Assembly (NCBI RefSeq): GCF_004310325.1
Contig: NZ_SIRT01000017.1
Coordinates: forward strand, 19,834 to 83,833
DNA: 64,000 nt
Source of the DNA: Hyunsoonleella flava
GTDB taxonomy: Bacteria; Bacteroidota; Bacteroidia; Flavobacteriales; Flavobacteriaceae
Direction: 5' to 3'
Part shown: positions 26,918 through 36,026 of the stretch, in pieces
How positions within the stretch are numbered: the first letter of the stretch is position 1
Layout of the letters: each line of letters starts with the position of its first letter
Translations under genes and position numbers: made by a program
The notes under the pieces: generated by a model
Database searches by the model: none
Told to the model about the DNA's origin: nothing
Seen by the model: the letters and a program-made list of their open reading frames with translations, nothing else

Positions 26918-29900
26918 TTAATACATGTTTATCTTTATGCGCTTTCGGGTTTTATGCTTAATTTGAAGTATAATATCATCAATGATGTCTTTTTCAGTTT
27001 TATAGCCTGAAATAGAGATACCACGTTTAAGTCCGGTATAATAAGGTTTCAGCTTATACATTTTGTCTTTTGTGTCTTCAAAAGCAATAACATGTAAAAA
27101 CTCATTGTCTTGATTCTGACGCTTGTCTGTCCTTTTGTATAAGAACAATCGAATAGGTATGTTGTTGTCTGTTTCAAAATGTTTTTCTTCCAGTAGTTCA
27201 ATAGTATTTTCAGATGGTTTAAAATAGCTATTGGCAAATAATTTAGACTTTGCATAGGTTTTTAAATCTACCACGCTAGTTTCTGAGGTATCCAAGATTT
27301 TATGCCTTTTCAGTTTTGGTATCAGTATATATTGTGCAGCTTCGTTTAAAAGTGTTTTGTCCTTTAATTGATCTGAAATGAATTCATTTTTAGATTTCAG
27401 CAGCGTGTAATAGGTGGTTAATGCCTCCCAATCTTTACTTTCCAAAAGTCTTAAATAAAATAACCTTACATCTTTGTCATCGCGGTAAGGAAACAATAAT
27501 TTTACATAATTGTTTAAAGAAAACGCGTTTCTGATACCGTAAGAATAATGCTGTCTGTTTCCCAAACTTCGTTTTATTTGAATTTTGGCATCATTAATAA
27601 TTTGCTTTTTAAAGGTTTTGTAAACTTTTGGTTTTACGGTGCTACTATCCAGTAATCGTGATAATAGCCCATAAACAGGCGTTTTGTATTCTTCGACTAC
27701 CGAAAAATTTAATAATTCTGGAAACAAAACTTTAGCTGTTTTTAACGAATCGGCTTTTTGGCTGTATAACGAAAAACTTGGGGTTTTAGATCCAAGAGGT
27801 AAATCAGTATTCATAAGCTCCAAAACAAATTCATAAGAAGCTTTATCCCTTCGTTGAAAAAAGGCATTTAAAATAATATTTTGAATGGAAGGTTGCGAGT
27901 ATGATTTTAGATATAATTGTCTTGCAAAATTGGTGACAATCTCGCTCTTATCGTTTATAATGAGTTGCCTAATTAAATAGTTTTTAATTTGAGTTTTATT
28001 TTCAGGAAACTTAAAATCATCAATGATATCAATAAGCTTTGAAGTGTGTTTTTTTGAAAACACCAACTCACTATAGCCAGTTAAGGCAATACTGTCATTC
28101 TCTTTGAGTGCTTTAAAGAATATATCCGTTTTATCCTCAAAAATATCTTTCCCAAGCAGGGTATCCATTGGTGTAAACGAATCGAAAAATTCTGTTAAAA
28201 ACGTTGAAGGTTTATTAATAGAATCTGTAAGTGCTTCAAGCCTATACAATATCCCTTTTTTCTGAATGTATTTTATTAAAACCTCTTTCGTGCTTAAAGA
28301 ATCCCTAAATTTATGTGTGTAATAATTGTACCCATTTTTGCTGTAACGCTTTTCGGCAATGGGTTTTAATTTTTTATGCTCGGATGTTTGAGGTAGTTCT
28401 CGAGGTTTAAGAAAATTAGTTTTCTTATACATTTGGTTCCATAAACTGTCGGCGTTTTGATACATTTTTAAGTCGTGAAACTTAATTCTACTTATGGCAA
28501 TTTGCTCATTAGCTTTTGTGGTATATACCGTGTTTTTAACAGTTTGGTTGTAAGGTTTCTTTTGATTAAAATTATCATAAAACTGATTAAAAGGTAATGG
28601 TGCTTTTACAGGAGAGTTAACTGTAAAAAATAGCGATGTATCCGTAACTTTTTTAAAGTCGTTGTAGTTGGCATTATCAAATTTTAAAGATGTAAAATAA
28701 GATATAGCTTCATCTTTTTTGCTCCCGTAATATCCCATTAAATAGTAGCTGCCATCTTTTACAAGGGATTTTAACCAGAGTTTACTTGTTGAGGTAGAAT
28801 CTAAAGCTATAGACGACAAATAACTTTTGTAAATGTCATTTGTTGCCTCTGGGTTTACATTTTTAATGTCAAGGTTTTTGTAAAAACTGGTATGAATGTA
28901 TTTGGCTTCAAAAGCATCTTCTTCAATATATTCCGTGTCATGTTGAGGCGATTCTTGAAAGAAATAAAACGCTCCATTTTTACTCTGTGCTTGCACCAGC
29001 TTTTTGCCTGTATGCTCTAAGTTTGCTGTGATGTAGTTGTCAGGACACTCAAATGTATATTTTCCATGAGGTTCTCTAAAGGTGGTTTTAGTATAACCTA
29101 CGGGTTTAAAACTAATGGAGTTGAAAATTTCAGCTTCATGCAAAAGCACAAAATCCTTTTTGCCGCCAAACTTTATAACAATAATTTCTAAAGGTGTTTT
29201 GTAGATGTGATATTTTTGATAATCCCCTTTTTTCGTTTTATTTAAAATACTAATACCAGGATAAGGTGCATCAAACTCTTCCTTTTCAATTATAGTTCCA
29301 GGTACATCTTCATACAGCAGGTTTTTAATAAAAGCGAGGTCAACCGTATTATTTCTATTTGGCAAATATTCAAAAGTGTTTAATCGGTTGATGGTTAGGT
29401 AAGCGCCATTCGTCATATCAGGAGCCACATAATATTTGATACCTTCTGCGCTAAATTCTCTAAGTTCATCAAAACTTTTAATACTGATAAAACCATCAGA
29501 CGTAGATTGCAAAGCCATGTTAGGAACAGTAAATTTCTGCTCCAACTTGTCCTTTTCAGCTTTAGCATATTTGGTTTGTTTGGAAACCAAAGGTTTTACA
29601 GTGTACCCCTTGTTTCTCAACATATTAAGCATGCCTTTTTCGCCGCCTAAATGTGCAGCACCTACACCCGAAAACACAACCTTTTTGTGCATTAGGGTAT
29701 CCAGAACATTTACCATGTTCTCGTTGCGCTTAAATAGCATGTGCTCTCTGTAATAGTTGGTGTTTGTAGCAGCACCTATAGAGTCCAACAATTCAATATT
29801 TCGCTCGCGGTAAACGTCTTCTTGAAACATGAACATATTTTTCTTTTCCATGAGTTTTATAAACCAGTCATCTGGCTTACGCTTGTTCATGTTAAAACTT

Positions 29901-30427
29901 GCTTTTGTAGTCAAGTAGCGTGATTCTCTAAAGTCCTCAAGCCCAAATACAGGTTTGTTGTTCTTTTTACCAGCTTGGTAAATAAACATATCCAGATAAG
30001 TTTCCTCTTCAAAATCATCAACATAAGAGTTCTTTCTATACAGATAGCTGTTTATCAAATAATTGTCAAATCGTATAACACTGCGCATTTGCATAGGATC
30101 CAAGGGCGACAACCTAAATAGGTTTGCATAGAAATCATTCCCATATAAAAAACTGTCAAAATCATAATTAAAACCAAAGTCCTCGTGCATATATTTCAGC
30201 CATTGTGTTGGGTCAGATTCTAAAGCAACACATTCACTTTTGTTCAAGGCTTTGTAAAAAACATCGTCTAATCTAAAAGCAACTTTACTGCTCACGTGCA
30301 TGGTACCATAAATGTATGATGGCTGTTCTAATCCGTTTCCTGAGATTTCCCAAAGCAGACTTTTTTCCTGTGAGAACGAGAAACTACAGACAAACGAAAC
30401 CAATAAAAGGAACAGTGTTTTTTTCAT
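26918..30427 (-). CDS. Long secreted TraB/GumN-family protein
   Basis: 1169 aa with a signal peptide (KKTLFLLLVSFVCSFSFSQ). Residues about 22-285 are a TraB/PrgY/GumN domain: LLWEISG, PSYIYGTMHV near the N-terminus, ALESDP, and the closing VFSGVGAAHLGGEKGML. TraB-family proteins are thought to be metal-dependent proteases or chelatases. The following roughly 880 residues match nothing I recognise and are predicted beta-rich and then helical. Ordinary family members are near 300 aa, so this is an unusually long fusion. Probably periplasmic. Confidence 0.8.
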   Translation of the reverse strand: MKKTLFLLLVSFVCSFSFSQEKSLLWEISGNGLEQPSYIYGTMHVSSKVAFRLDDVFYKALNKSECVALESDPTQWLKYMHEDFGFNYDFDSFLYGNDFYANLFRLSPLDPMQMRSVIRFDNYLINSYLYRKNSYVDDFEEETYLDMFIYQAGKKNNKPVFGLEDFRESRYLTTKASFNMNKRKPDDWFIKLMEKKNMFMFQEDVYRERNIELLDSIGAATNTNYYREHMLFKRNENMVNVLDTLMHKKVVFSGVGAAHLGGEKGMLNMLRNKGYTVKPLVSKQTKYAKAEKDKLEQKFTVPNMALQSTSDGFISIKSFDELREFSAEGIKYYVAPDMTNGAYLTINRLNTFEYLPNRNNTVDLAFIKNLLYEDVPGTIIEKEEFDAPYPGISILNKTKKGDYQKYHIYKTPLEIIVIKFGGKKDFVLLHEAEIFNSISFKPVGYTKTTFREPHGKYTFECPDNYITANLEHTGKKLVQAQSKNGAFYFFQESPQHDTEYIEEDAFEAKYIHTSFYKNLDIKNVNPEATNDIYKSYLSSIALDSTSTSKLWLKSLVKDGSYYLMGYYGSKKDEAISYFTSLKFDNANYNDFKKVTDTSLFFTVNSPVKAPLPFNQFYDNFNQKKPYNQTVKNTVYTTKANEQIAISRIKFHDLKMYQNADSLWNQMYKKTNFLKPRELPQTSEHKKLKPIAEKRYSKNGYNYYTHKFRDSLSTKEVLIKYIQKKGILYRLEALTDSINKPSTFLTEFFDSFTPMDTLLGKDIFEDKTDIFFKALKENDSIALTGYSELVFSKKHTSKLIDIIDDFKFPENKTQIKNYLIRQLIINDKSEIVTNFARQLYLKSYSQPSIQNIILNAFFQRRDKASYEFVLELMNTDLPLGSKTPSFSLYSQKADSLKTAKVLFPELLNFSVVEEYKTPVYGLLSRLLDSSTVKPKVYKTFKKQIINDAKIQIKRSLGNRQHYSYGIRNAFSLNNYVKLLFPYRDDKDVRLFYLRLLESKDWEALTTYYTLLKSKNEFISDQLKDKTLLNEAAQYILIPKLKRHKILDTSETSVVDLKTYAKSKLFANSYFKPSENTIELLEEKHFETDNNIPIRLFLYKRTDKRQNQDNEFLHVIAFEDTKDKMYKLKPYYTGLKRGISISGYKTEKDIIDDIILQIKHKTRKRIKINMY

Positions 30428-30525
30428 ATTGAACTATTGAATTGCTAAATATAGAAATAAATAGACGTTTAAGTAACGCAAATGAGTTAATAGATTTTAT
30501 CAATGAGTGAACGGGCAATTTATGG

Positions 30526-30555
30526 GGCTATTGTGAAATATGTGTCGTATTTTTG
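30526..30555 (+). promoter_or_regulatory. Promoter of the small secreted protein / hemH operon
   Basis: TTG at 30526-30528, 19-bp spacer, TATTTTTG at 30548-30555, a good match to the Bacteroidota consensus. The leader to the ATG at 30574 is about 12 bases. Confidence 0.6.
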
Positions 30556-30573
30556 CTCGAAACAAATACTTTT

Positions 30574-31173
30574 ATGAGATTTTTAACAACACTAGTACTC
30601 GCATTTCTATTTTCAGCTTCAGTTTTTTCACAATCCCACAAAGCAGAGATTCAAAAAGAAGCACAGAATTATTATAATCTGATGACGGATATGAACATTG
30701 ATGGTTTTTTAGACTATATGTATCCAAAAGTGTTCGAGATGGTGACAAAGGAACAGATGAAAACAGGCATGGAGCAAATGTTCAATTCGCCACAAATGAA
30801 GATTGAGTTTATTTCTAACGACGTGAAAAGCATAAGCGATGAAAAAGAAGTAGATGGTGTAAATTATGCTGTGGTGTATTATAACAGCAAGATGCGCATG
30901 ACGTTTTTAACCGAAAAAGATAAACCTGAAGCGGATAGACAAGCATATTTAGATATGATGAAAACTAACATGGCAGCTCAATTTGGAGCAGAAAATGTAA
31001 CTGTTGACGTAGCCACCACATCTGTAGTAATAAATAACGATGCAAGTATGTTTGCTATAAACGATCCTCAATACGACGGTTGGAAGTTTTTAGGAAATGA
31101 AAAGAATATGGCTGCAATGGTAAATTCTATGATACCTGAAGCCGTTAGAACCGCACTTTTGGAAAAAGAATAG
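30574..31173 (+). CDS. Small secreted protein, function unknown
   Basis: 199 aa from the ATG at 30574 (MRFLTTLVLAFLFSASVFSQ is a standard signal peptide); a TTG start 21 bp earlier overlaps the -7 box and is rejected. The mature part is mixed alpha/beta, about 180 residues, with no family I recognise. The start of the mature protein, with a helix followed by a beta sheet, looks loosely like NTF2/SnoaL-type folds, but this is a weak impression. It is 35 bp upstream of hemH in the same direction. Confidence 0.75.
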   Translation: MRFLTTLVLAFLFSASVFSQSHKAEIQKEAQNYYNLMTDMNIDGFLDYMYPKVFEMVTKEQMKTGMEQMFNSPQMKIEFISNDVKSISDEKEVDGVNYAVVYYNSKMRMTFLTEKDKPEADRQAYLDMMKTNMAAQFGAENVTVDVATTSVVINNDASMFAINDPQYDGWKFLGNEKNMAAMVNSMIPEAVRTALLEKE

Positions 31174-31208
31174 TGAACACTCTATAAAATTGTAAAGCAA
31201 AAAGAAAA

Positions 31209-32246
31209 ATGAAAGGCATTCTTTTAGTGAATTTAGGTTCTCCTGACAGTCCAGAACCTAAAGACGTAAAGAAATATTTAGGTGAATTTTTAATGGACGA
31301 ACGTGTGATAGACGTACCACTTTGGGCAAGAACCTTGCTCGTTAAAGGCATTATCTTAAACACACGACCAAAAGCTTCTGCAAAAGCATATAAAAAAATT
31401 TGGTGGGAAGAAGGTTCGCCATTGATTGTGCTATCAGAAAGGCTTCAAGAAAAAGTTCAGGAAAAGGTTGAATATCCTGTAGCTCTAGCAATGCGCTATG
31501 GAAGTATGACACTTAAAAAAGGCCTTCAAGAATTGGTGGATAAAGGCTGTACGGAAATCAAAACCATTCCGCTGTATCCTCAATTTGCAATGGCAACTAC
31601 CGAGACTATCGATGTAAAAGTGGATGAATTGGTTGCTAAACATTTCCCGCAAGTAACCATCACCCGAACACCTGCGTTTTACGGACGGGAAGATTACATA
31701 AACGTGCTTTCAACAAGTATTGCCGAAAAATTAGATGGTTTGGATTATGAGCATATCCTGTTTAGTTACCACGGTGTGCCAGAGCGACATATTCGCAAAA
31801 GCGATATTACCAACGGAAACTGTAAAATGGATGGTAGATGTTGCTTTAAAATGGGGAGCAAGCAACACGAGTTCTGTTACCGCCATCAATGTGAAATCAC
31901 CACCATTAATGTGGTAAAAAAGTTAGGCTTAAAAAAAGGCACATATTCCACAACATTTCAATCTAGATTGGGGTTTGACCCATGGTTGCAACCTTACACA
32001 GACCGCACTATTGAGCGTATGGGGAAAGCCGGTATTAAAAAAATGGCGATTGTAACACCAGCCTTTGTTAGCGATTGTTTGGAAACCTTGGAAGAGATTG
32101 CCATGGAAGGCGAAGAAATATTTCATGAAGTTGGCGGAAAAGAATTTACGGTGATTCCTTGCCTAAACGACCGTGAGGATTTTGCCCAAGTTATTGCAAA
32201 CATCGCAAAGGAATGGACAGCAGTGGAAAAACCGCAAACCGCTTAA
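31209..32246 (+). CDS. hemH: Ferrochelatase
   Basis: Inserts ferrous iron into protoporphyrin IX, the last step of heme synthesis. 345 aa, with family blocks LVNLGSPDSP, the AMRYGSM region, FSYHGVPERHI (containing the metal-site His) and a glutamate-rich C-terminal part (FVSDCLETLEEI). A cysteine-rich insertion (CKMDGRCC ... CYRHQC) is present, as in many bacterial ferrochelatases. Followed after 19 bp by hemJ. Confidence 0.96.
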   Translation: MKGILLVNLGSPDSPEPKDVKKYLGEFLMDERVIDVPLWARTLLVKGIILNTRPKASAKAYKKIWWEEGSPLIVLSERLQEKVQEKVEYPVALAMRYGSMTLKKGLQELVDKGCTEIKTIPLYPQFAMATTETIDVKVDELVAKHFPQVTITRTPAFYGREDYINVLSTSIAEKLDGLDYEHILFSYHGVPERHIRKSDITNGNCKMDGRCCFKMGSKQHEFCYRHQCEITTINVVKKLGLKKGTYSTTFQSRLGFDPWLQPYTDRTIERMGKAGIKKMAIVTPAFVSDCLETLEEIAMEGEEIFHEVGGKEFTVIPCLNDREDFAQVIANIAKEWTAVEKPQTA

Positions 32247-32265
32247 ATAACACACTAGGGCAACC

Positions 32266-32811
32266 ATGACGTATTTTTACCTAAAAGCATTTCACCTCAT
32301 TTTCGTCATCACTTGGTTTGCGGGGCTATTCTATATTCCGCGATTGTTTGTATATCAAATTGAAGCCTTTCATAAACCCTCGCCAGAAAAGGAAATTTTA
32401 GGCAAGCAGCTAAAGCTTATGGCAAAACGGCTGTGGTTCATCATCACATGGCCATCGGCAATTTTAGCCCTGATTTTTGGTTTAAGTCTCTTTTACATCA
32501 ACCCGACACTCTTTTACATGCCATGGATGCAGGTAAAACTAGGCTTCATCATTTTATTGTTTATCTATCACTTAAAAACCCATCAATACTACAAACAATT
32601 ACAAAATGATGTGGTAAAAAAATCATCAAACTACATGCGCATCTGGAATGAGGGTGCCACCTTCATCCTTTTTGCCGTTATCTTTTTGGTCATCCTAAAA
32701 AGCGCCATCAACTGGATATGGGGCGTTATTGGCATCGTTATTTTAGGGATCCTTATCATGCTAGGATTCAAGCTTTATAAAAACATTCGAGAAAAAAATC
32801 CTGAGGCTTAA
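32266..32811 (+). CDS. hemJ: Protoporphyrinogen IX oxidase HemJ
   Basis: 181-aa inner-membrane protein of the HemJ/CopD-like (UPF0093) family, oxidising protoporphyrinogen IX to protoporphyrin IX. Four hydrophobic segments (about 7-25, 55-78, 85-103, 125-170). The family-specific start is present (YLKAFHLIFVITWFAGLFYIPR, with the conserved His) and so is the LMAKRLWFIITWPS block with the functional Lys/Arg. Placement directly behind hemH supports the call. With hemA, C/D, E, F, B and H this completes most of the pathway. Confidence 0.93.
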   Translation: MTYFYLKAFHLIFVITWFAGLFYIPRLFVYQIEAFHKPSPEKEILGKQLKLMAKRLWFIITWPSAILALIFGLSLFYINPTLFYMPWMQVKLGFIILLFIYHLKTHQYYKQLQNDVVKKSSNYMRIWNEGATFILFAVIFLVILKSAINWIWGVIGIVILGILIMLGFKLYKNIREKNPEA

Positions 32812-32817
32812 ACTGTT

Positions 32818-32952
32818 TGGGAGTTGCCTCGCCAAGGGCGTATTCGGGCCTACCTGTCAGCAGGCAGGCTTTCACTACTCAATCCCTCCTTCGTCAGGAG
32901 CTCCAACATGAAGCCTGTGCTGAGCGGAGTCGAAGTATTCAATCCCTAACGC
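32818..32952 (+). repeat. Palindromic intergenic element, copy 3 (behind hemJ)
   Basis: Starts GGGAGTTGCC 6 bp after the hemJ stop, contains TCGGGCC, the palindromic CCTGTCAGCAGG, GGCTTTC, CAGGAGCTCCAACA, and ends TCAATCCCTAACGC. Sense orientation relative to hemJ. The remaining bases to the kinase start at 33199 show no feature I can support. Confidence 0.85.
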
Positions 32953-33198
32953 GGGTATGCTTGCTAAGGTCATCGCTTTATGAGGTTTAGGGGTATTTTC
33001 AGAGGGTTCTTTTAGCTTAGGCGGATATACGTCGTCTTAATGACCAATATCCAACGCTAAACGAATTTATCATTTTTTTCTGATAAAATTACGGTCCTTC
33101 AGCTTAAGCGGTTAAAGCAATTTCAAATACTTCAATTTTATAATAACCTTATATCTTTTGGTGCGATTATTACTATCTTTAATGCATTAAAACTGCAA

Positions 33199-34662
33199 AT
33201 GAAACTAAAAAAACTCTCTTTACGTACCCGTATTTTTATAGTGATGATAGTATTGGTACTGATAGCATCTGTACTCATTGCAGCGGTGGCTATTTATCAA
33301 TACAATGAGGAAACTACCGATTACCACACGCAACGTCTTGAGCGTAAAGAGGAAAATATTAAAGCACATTTAAAAGGAGTTTTAAATGGCAGAGAAAATA
33401 CCTGGGAGGTAAAAACTAGAAATATCCCATTAATTTTTAAAGATAAAATAGGGCCAATAGCCGAAATTCATAAGCTGCAAATTAACCTTTACGATTTACA
33501 AGGAAATTTGCTTATTACCTCAAAAGCCGACTTAAAGCCAGACGAAGAAAATAAGAGCGTAGGAGCGGAAATTTTAAACGCCATTTCTAATACTGCCGAC
33601 CATCGGTATGTAGATAAAATTACCGAAAACGGATTAACCTATCAATCGTCCTACACCTTCATTTACGACAAAAAATTCAAACCACTAGCTATTCTCAATT
33701 TACCATATTTAGAACGGGACGATTTCCTTTCAAAAGAGCTAAATGAATTTTTGGGCAGATTGGGCTTAGCGTATTTATTTGTCTTAATTATTGCCATAGC
33801 CATAGCCTTTTTATTATCTAAATACATAACTAAATCGCTTAAAACTATTAGTGATAAAATTATTGCCACAAGACTGGAAAGGCGAAACGAAAAAATAGTA
33901 ATTGAAGATTCCAGTCAAGAAATTTCAACCTTAGTAGATTCATACAACAATATGATAGATGAACTTGAGGAAAGTGCGGTGCAACTGGCACGGAGCGAAC
34001 GTGAGCAAGCTTGGAGGGAAATGGCAAAACAGGTAGCGCATGAGATTAAAAATCCGTTAACACCCATGCGCTTAACGGTGCAGAACTTCCAACGAAAGTT
34101 TGACCCAAATGATGAAAACATTACCACCAAATTAGCAGAATACAGTAAAACACTCATCCAGCAAATTGATACCATGAGTTCTATTGCCTCGGCTTTTTCA
34201 AACTTCGCAAAAATGCCGGCACAACAAAATGAGACACTTAATGTGGTGAACATTACCAAACTGGCACTTGATATTTTTAATGAAAATTACATTGTCTTTA
34301 CATCTGATGCCGAAGAAATTATTGCCAAGTTTGATAGAACACAACTTATTAGGGTGGTAACCAATCTCGTTAAAAATGGAATACAATCCATTCCTAATGA
34401 TAAAACCCCTCAAGTTTTGGTCAATGTGGGACAGGATGACAAAAATGTAATTATTACCGTGGCGGATAACGGTTCTGGAATTTCTGATGAAAACAAGCAT
34501 AAAATATTTGAACCTAAATTTACAACTAAAACCAGTGGCATGGGCCTTGGTTTGGCGATGGTAAAAAATATTGTAGAAACCTATAAAGGCACAATTTCAT
34601 TTACTACAGAAACCGATAGAGGTACGGTATTTAAAGTTGTGTTTCCAAAAGAAGAATCTTGA
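33199..34662 (+). CDS. NtrY-like sensor histidine kinase with HAMP domain (orphan)
   Basis: 487 aa. TM1 is at about 11-32, the periplasmic sensor region at 33-186, TM2 at about 187-207, then a HAMP region (208-258) and a HisKA motif HEIKNPLTPMRL with H281. The HATPase domain has the N box (VTNLVKNGIQS), G1 (VADNGSGI) and a GMGLGLAMV G2. The HEIKNPLTP wording is typical of NtrY-type kinases. No response-regulator gene is adjacent; the next gene, 14 bp downstream, encodes enoyl-CoA hydratase. Partner and signal are unknown. Confidence 0.9.
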   Translation: MKLKKLSLRTRIFIVMIVLVLIASVLIAAVAIYQYNEETTDYHTQRLERKEENIKAHLKGVLNGRENTWEVKTRNIPLIFKDKIGPIAEIHKLQINLYDLQGNLLITSKADLKPDEENKSVGAEILNAISNTADHRYVDKITENGLTYQSSYTFIYDKKFKPLAILNLPYLERDDFLSKELNEFLGRLGLAYLFVLIIAIAIAFLLSKYITKSLKTISDKIIATRLERRNEKIVIEDSSQEISTLVDSYNNMIDELEESAVQLARSEREQAWREMAKQVAHEIKNPLTPMRLTVQNFQRKFDPNDENITTKLAEYSKTLIQQIDTMSSIASAFSNFAKMPAQQNETLNVVNITKLALDIFNENYIVFTSDAEEIIAKFDRTQLIRVVTNLVKNGIQSIPNDKTPQVLVNVGQDDKNVIITVADNGSGISDENKHKIFEPKFTTKTSGMGLGLAMVKNIVETYKGTISFTTETDRGTVFKVVFPKEES

Positions 34663-34676
34663 TAAACCATTAAAAA

Positions 34677-35459
34677 ATGAGCTATACCAACTTATTAGTA
34701 CATTCAGAAAAAGGCATTACAACCATAACGATTAACCGACCTAAAAAGTTAAATGCCCTAAACCAAGAGACGATTCAAGAGCTGCATGAAGCTTTTAAAG
34801 CAGCTGATGCTGATGGTCGCACGAAAGTAATTGTCATCACAGGAAGTGGCGAAAAGGCCTTTGTTGCAGGTGCTGACATTAGCGAGTTTGCTGATTTTGG
34901 TGTAGAAGAAGGCACCTATTTAGCCGCTAACGGACAAAAAATACTTTTTGATTACGTGGAAAATTTAAACACGCCTGTAATAGCCGCAGTGAACGGTTTT
35001 GCCCTTGGTGGCGGTTTAGAATTAGCTATGGCTTGCCACTTTAGAGTTGCCAGTGACAATGCCAAAATGGGTTTGCCAGAAACGTCCTTAGGTGTTATTC
35101 CTGGATATGGCGGTACACAACGCTTAACCCAATTGGTAGGGAAAGGTCGCGCCATGGAAATGATAATGACAGCAGGTATGATAGACGCGAATAAAGCATT
35201 GCACTATGGTTTGGTAAACCATGTAGTGCCACAAAACGAACTTTTAGAGTTGTGTGATACACTTGCTACAAAAATTATGCGAAATTCCCCAACAGCCATT
35301 AGTGCCGCTATTAAGGCTGTAAATGCCAATTTTAAAGAAGGTGTTAATGGCTATCTAACCGAAATCACTGCCTTTGGGAACTGTTTTGGAACTGACGATT
35401 TTGAAGAAGGTACCACAGCTTTTCTAGAAAAAAGAAAAGCTAATTTTTCTGGGAGCTGA
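34677..35459 (+). CDS. Enoyl-CoA hydratase/isomerase family protein
   Basis: 260-aa crotonase-fold protein, probably hydrating enoyl-CoA in fatty-acid or amino-acid breakdown. Oxyanion-hole motif AGADISEF, the second glycine-rich motif ALGGGLELAMAC with a catalytic Glu, and LPETSLGVIPGYGGTQRL with the second catalytic Glu are all present. Both acidic residues favour true hydratase activity. Likely in one operon with the upstream kinase gene. Confidence 0.93.
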   Translation: MSYTNLLVHSEKGITTITINRPKKLNALNQETIQELHEAFKAADADGRTKVIVITGSGEKAFVAGADISEFADFGVEEGTYLAANGQKILFDYVENLNTPVIAAVNGFALGGGLELAMACHFRVASDNAKMGLPETSLGVIPGYGGTQRLTQLVGKGRAMEMIMTAGMIDANKALHYGLVNHVVPQNELLELCDTLATKIMRNSPTAISAAIKAVNANFKEGVNGYLTEITAFGNCFGTDDFEEGTTAFLEKRKANFSGS

Positions 35460-35472
35460 TTTTTAAAACCTT

Positions 35473-35796
35473 CTAGCTTGTTTTCTGAAGCGTCTTATTC
35501 TTTTCTTTTAGTATTGCCAACTGTTTTTCAATAAATGTAATGGCCTTTTCTGTTTGGTAACTTGTTTTAGAAGCCATATCCTTAAGTTCCTCTTTTAGTT
35601 TTTCTTTACCAGAAGCCGCTGCTTTTGATAAATCATCTTTTACCTCAGAGAAATCCTGAGTTATTTGATCTTTGATGTCTTTACCTTCTTTTTTTAGGTG
35701 TTCTCTGGTATTGCTACCCTTGTCTGGAGCTAATAACACACCAAGTGCTGCACCTAATGCAACGCCTCCTAATACCAATATGCCCTTATGAATCAT
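35473..35796 (-). CDS. YtxH domain-containing protein
   Basis: 107 aa. One N-terminal hydrophobic glycine/alanine segment (LVLGGVALGAALGVLLAPD) is followed by a long charged helix with coiled-coil character (about 30-105). This is the YtxH-like pattern, seen in small stress-related or gas-vesicle-annotated proteins. Probably anchored in the inner membrane with the helix in the cytoplasm. Role unknown. Confidence 0.88.
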   Translation of the reverse strand: MIHKGILVLGGVALGAALGVLLAPDKGSNTREHLKKEGKDIKDQITQDFSEVKDDLSKAAASGKEKLKEELKDMASKTSYQTEKAITFIEKQLAILKEKNKTLQKTS

Positions 35797-35828
35797 AATT
35801 TTTCTTTTTAAATGTTTATTTTACTTAT

Positions 35829-35846
35829 TAGTGGTAAAAACCACTA
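35829..35846. promoter_or_regulatory. TAGTGGT-AAAA-ACCACTA palindrome, possible operator
   Basis: Perfect 7-bp inverted repeat around AAAA, 33 bp upstream of the YtxH gene start, in the gap shared with the divergent radical SAM gene. No T-run follows on the strand of a preceding gene, so it reads better as a protein-binding site or leader hairpin than a terminator. Confidence 0.35.
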
Positions 35847-36026
35847 TTTTGTTACAAACAAATTCAGTGCCAAGTATTTATGTTTAAATATTTGAAATAA
35901 TGACTACAGTTTTATAAAAACTTTTCTATTGTTAATAACCCAATTTCGCTTTAACATTTTTCAAAAGAAATAATACCTAACTTTAGGAAGCTTCTCAAAA
36001 AAGCAAAAAACCTAAATTTTATTAGA

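Noticed and set aside
35829..35846. Terminator
   Set aside because: The hairpin has no adequate T-run downstream of a gene and lies between divergent starts; kept only as a possible operator.
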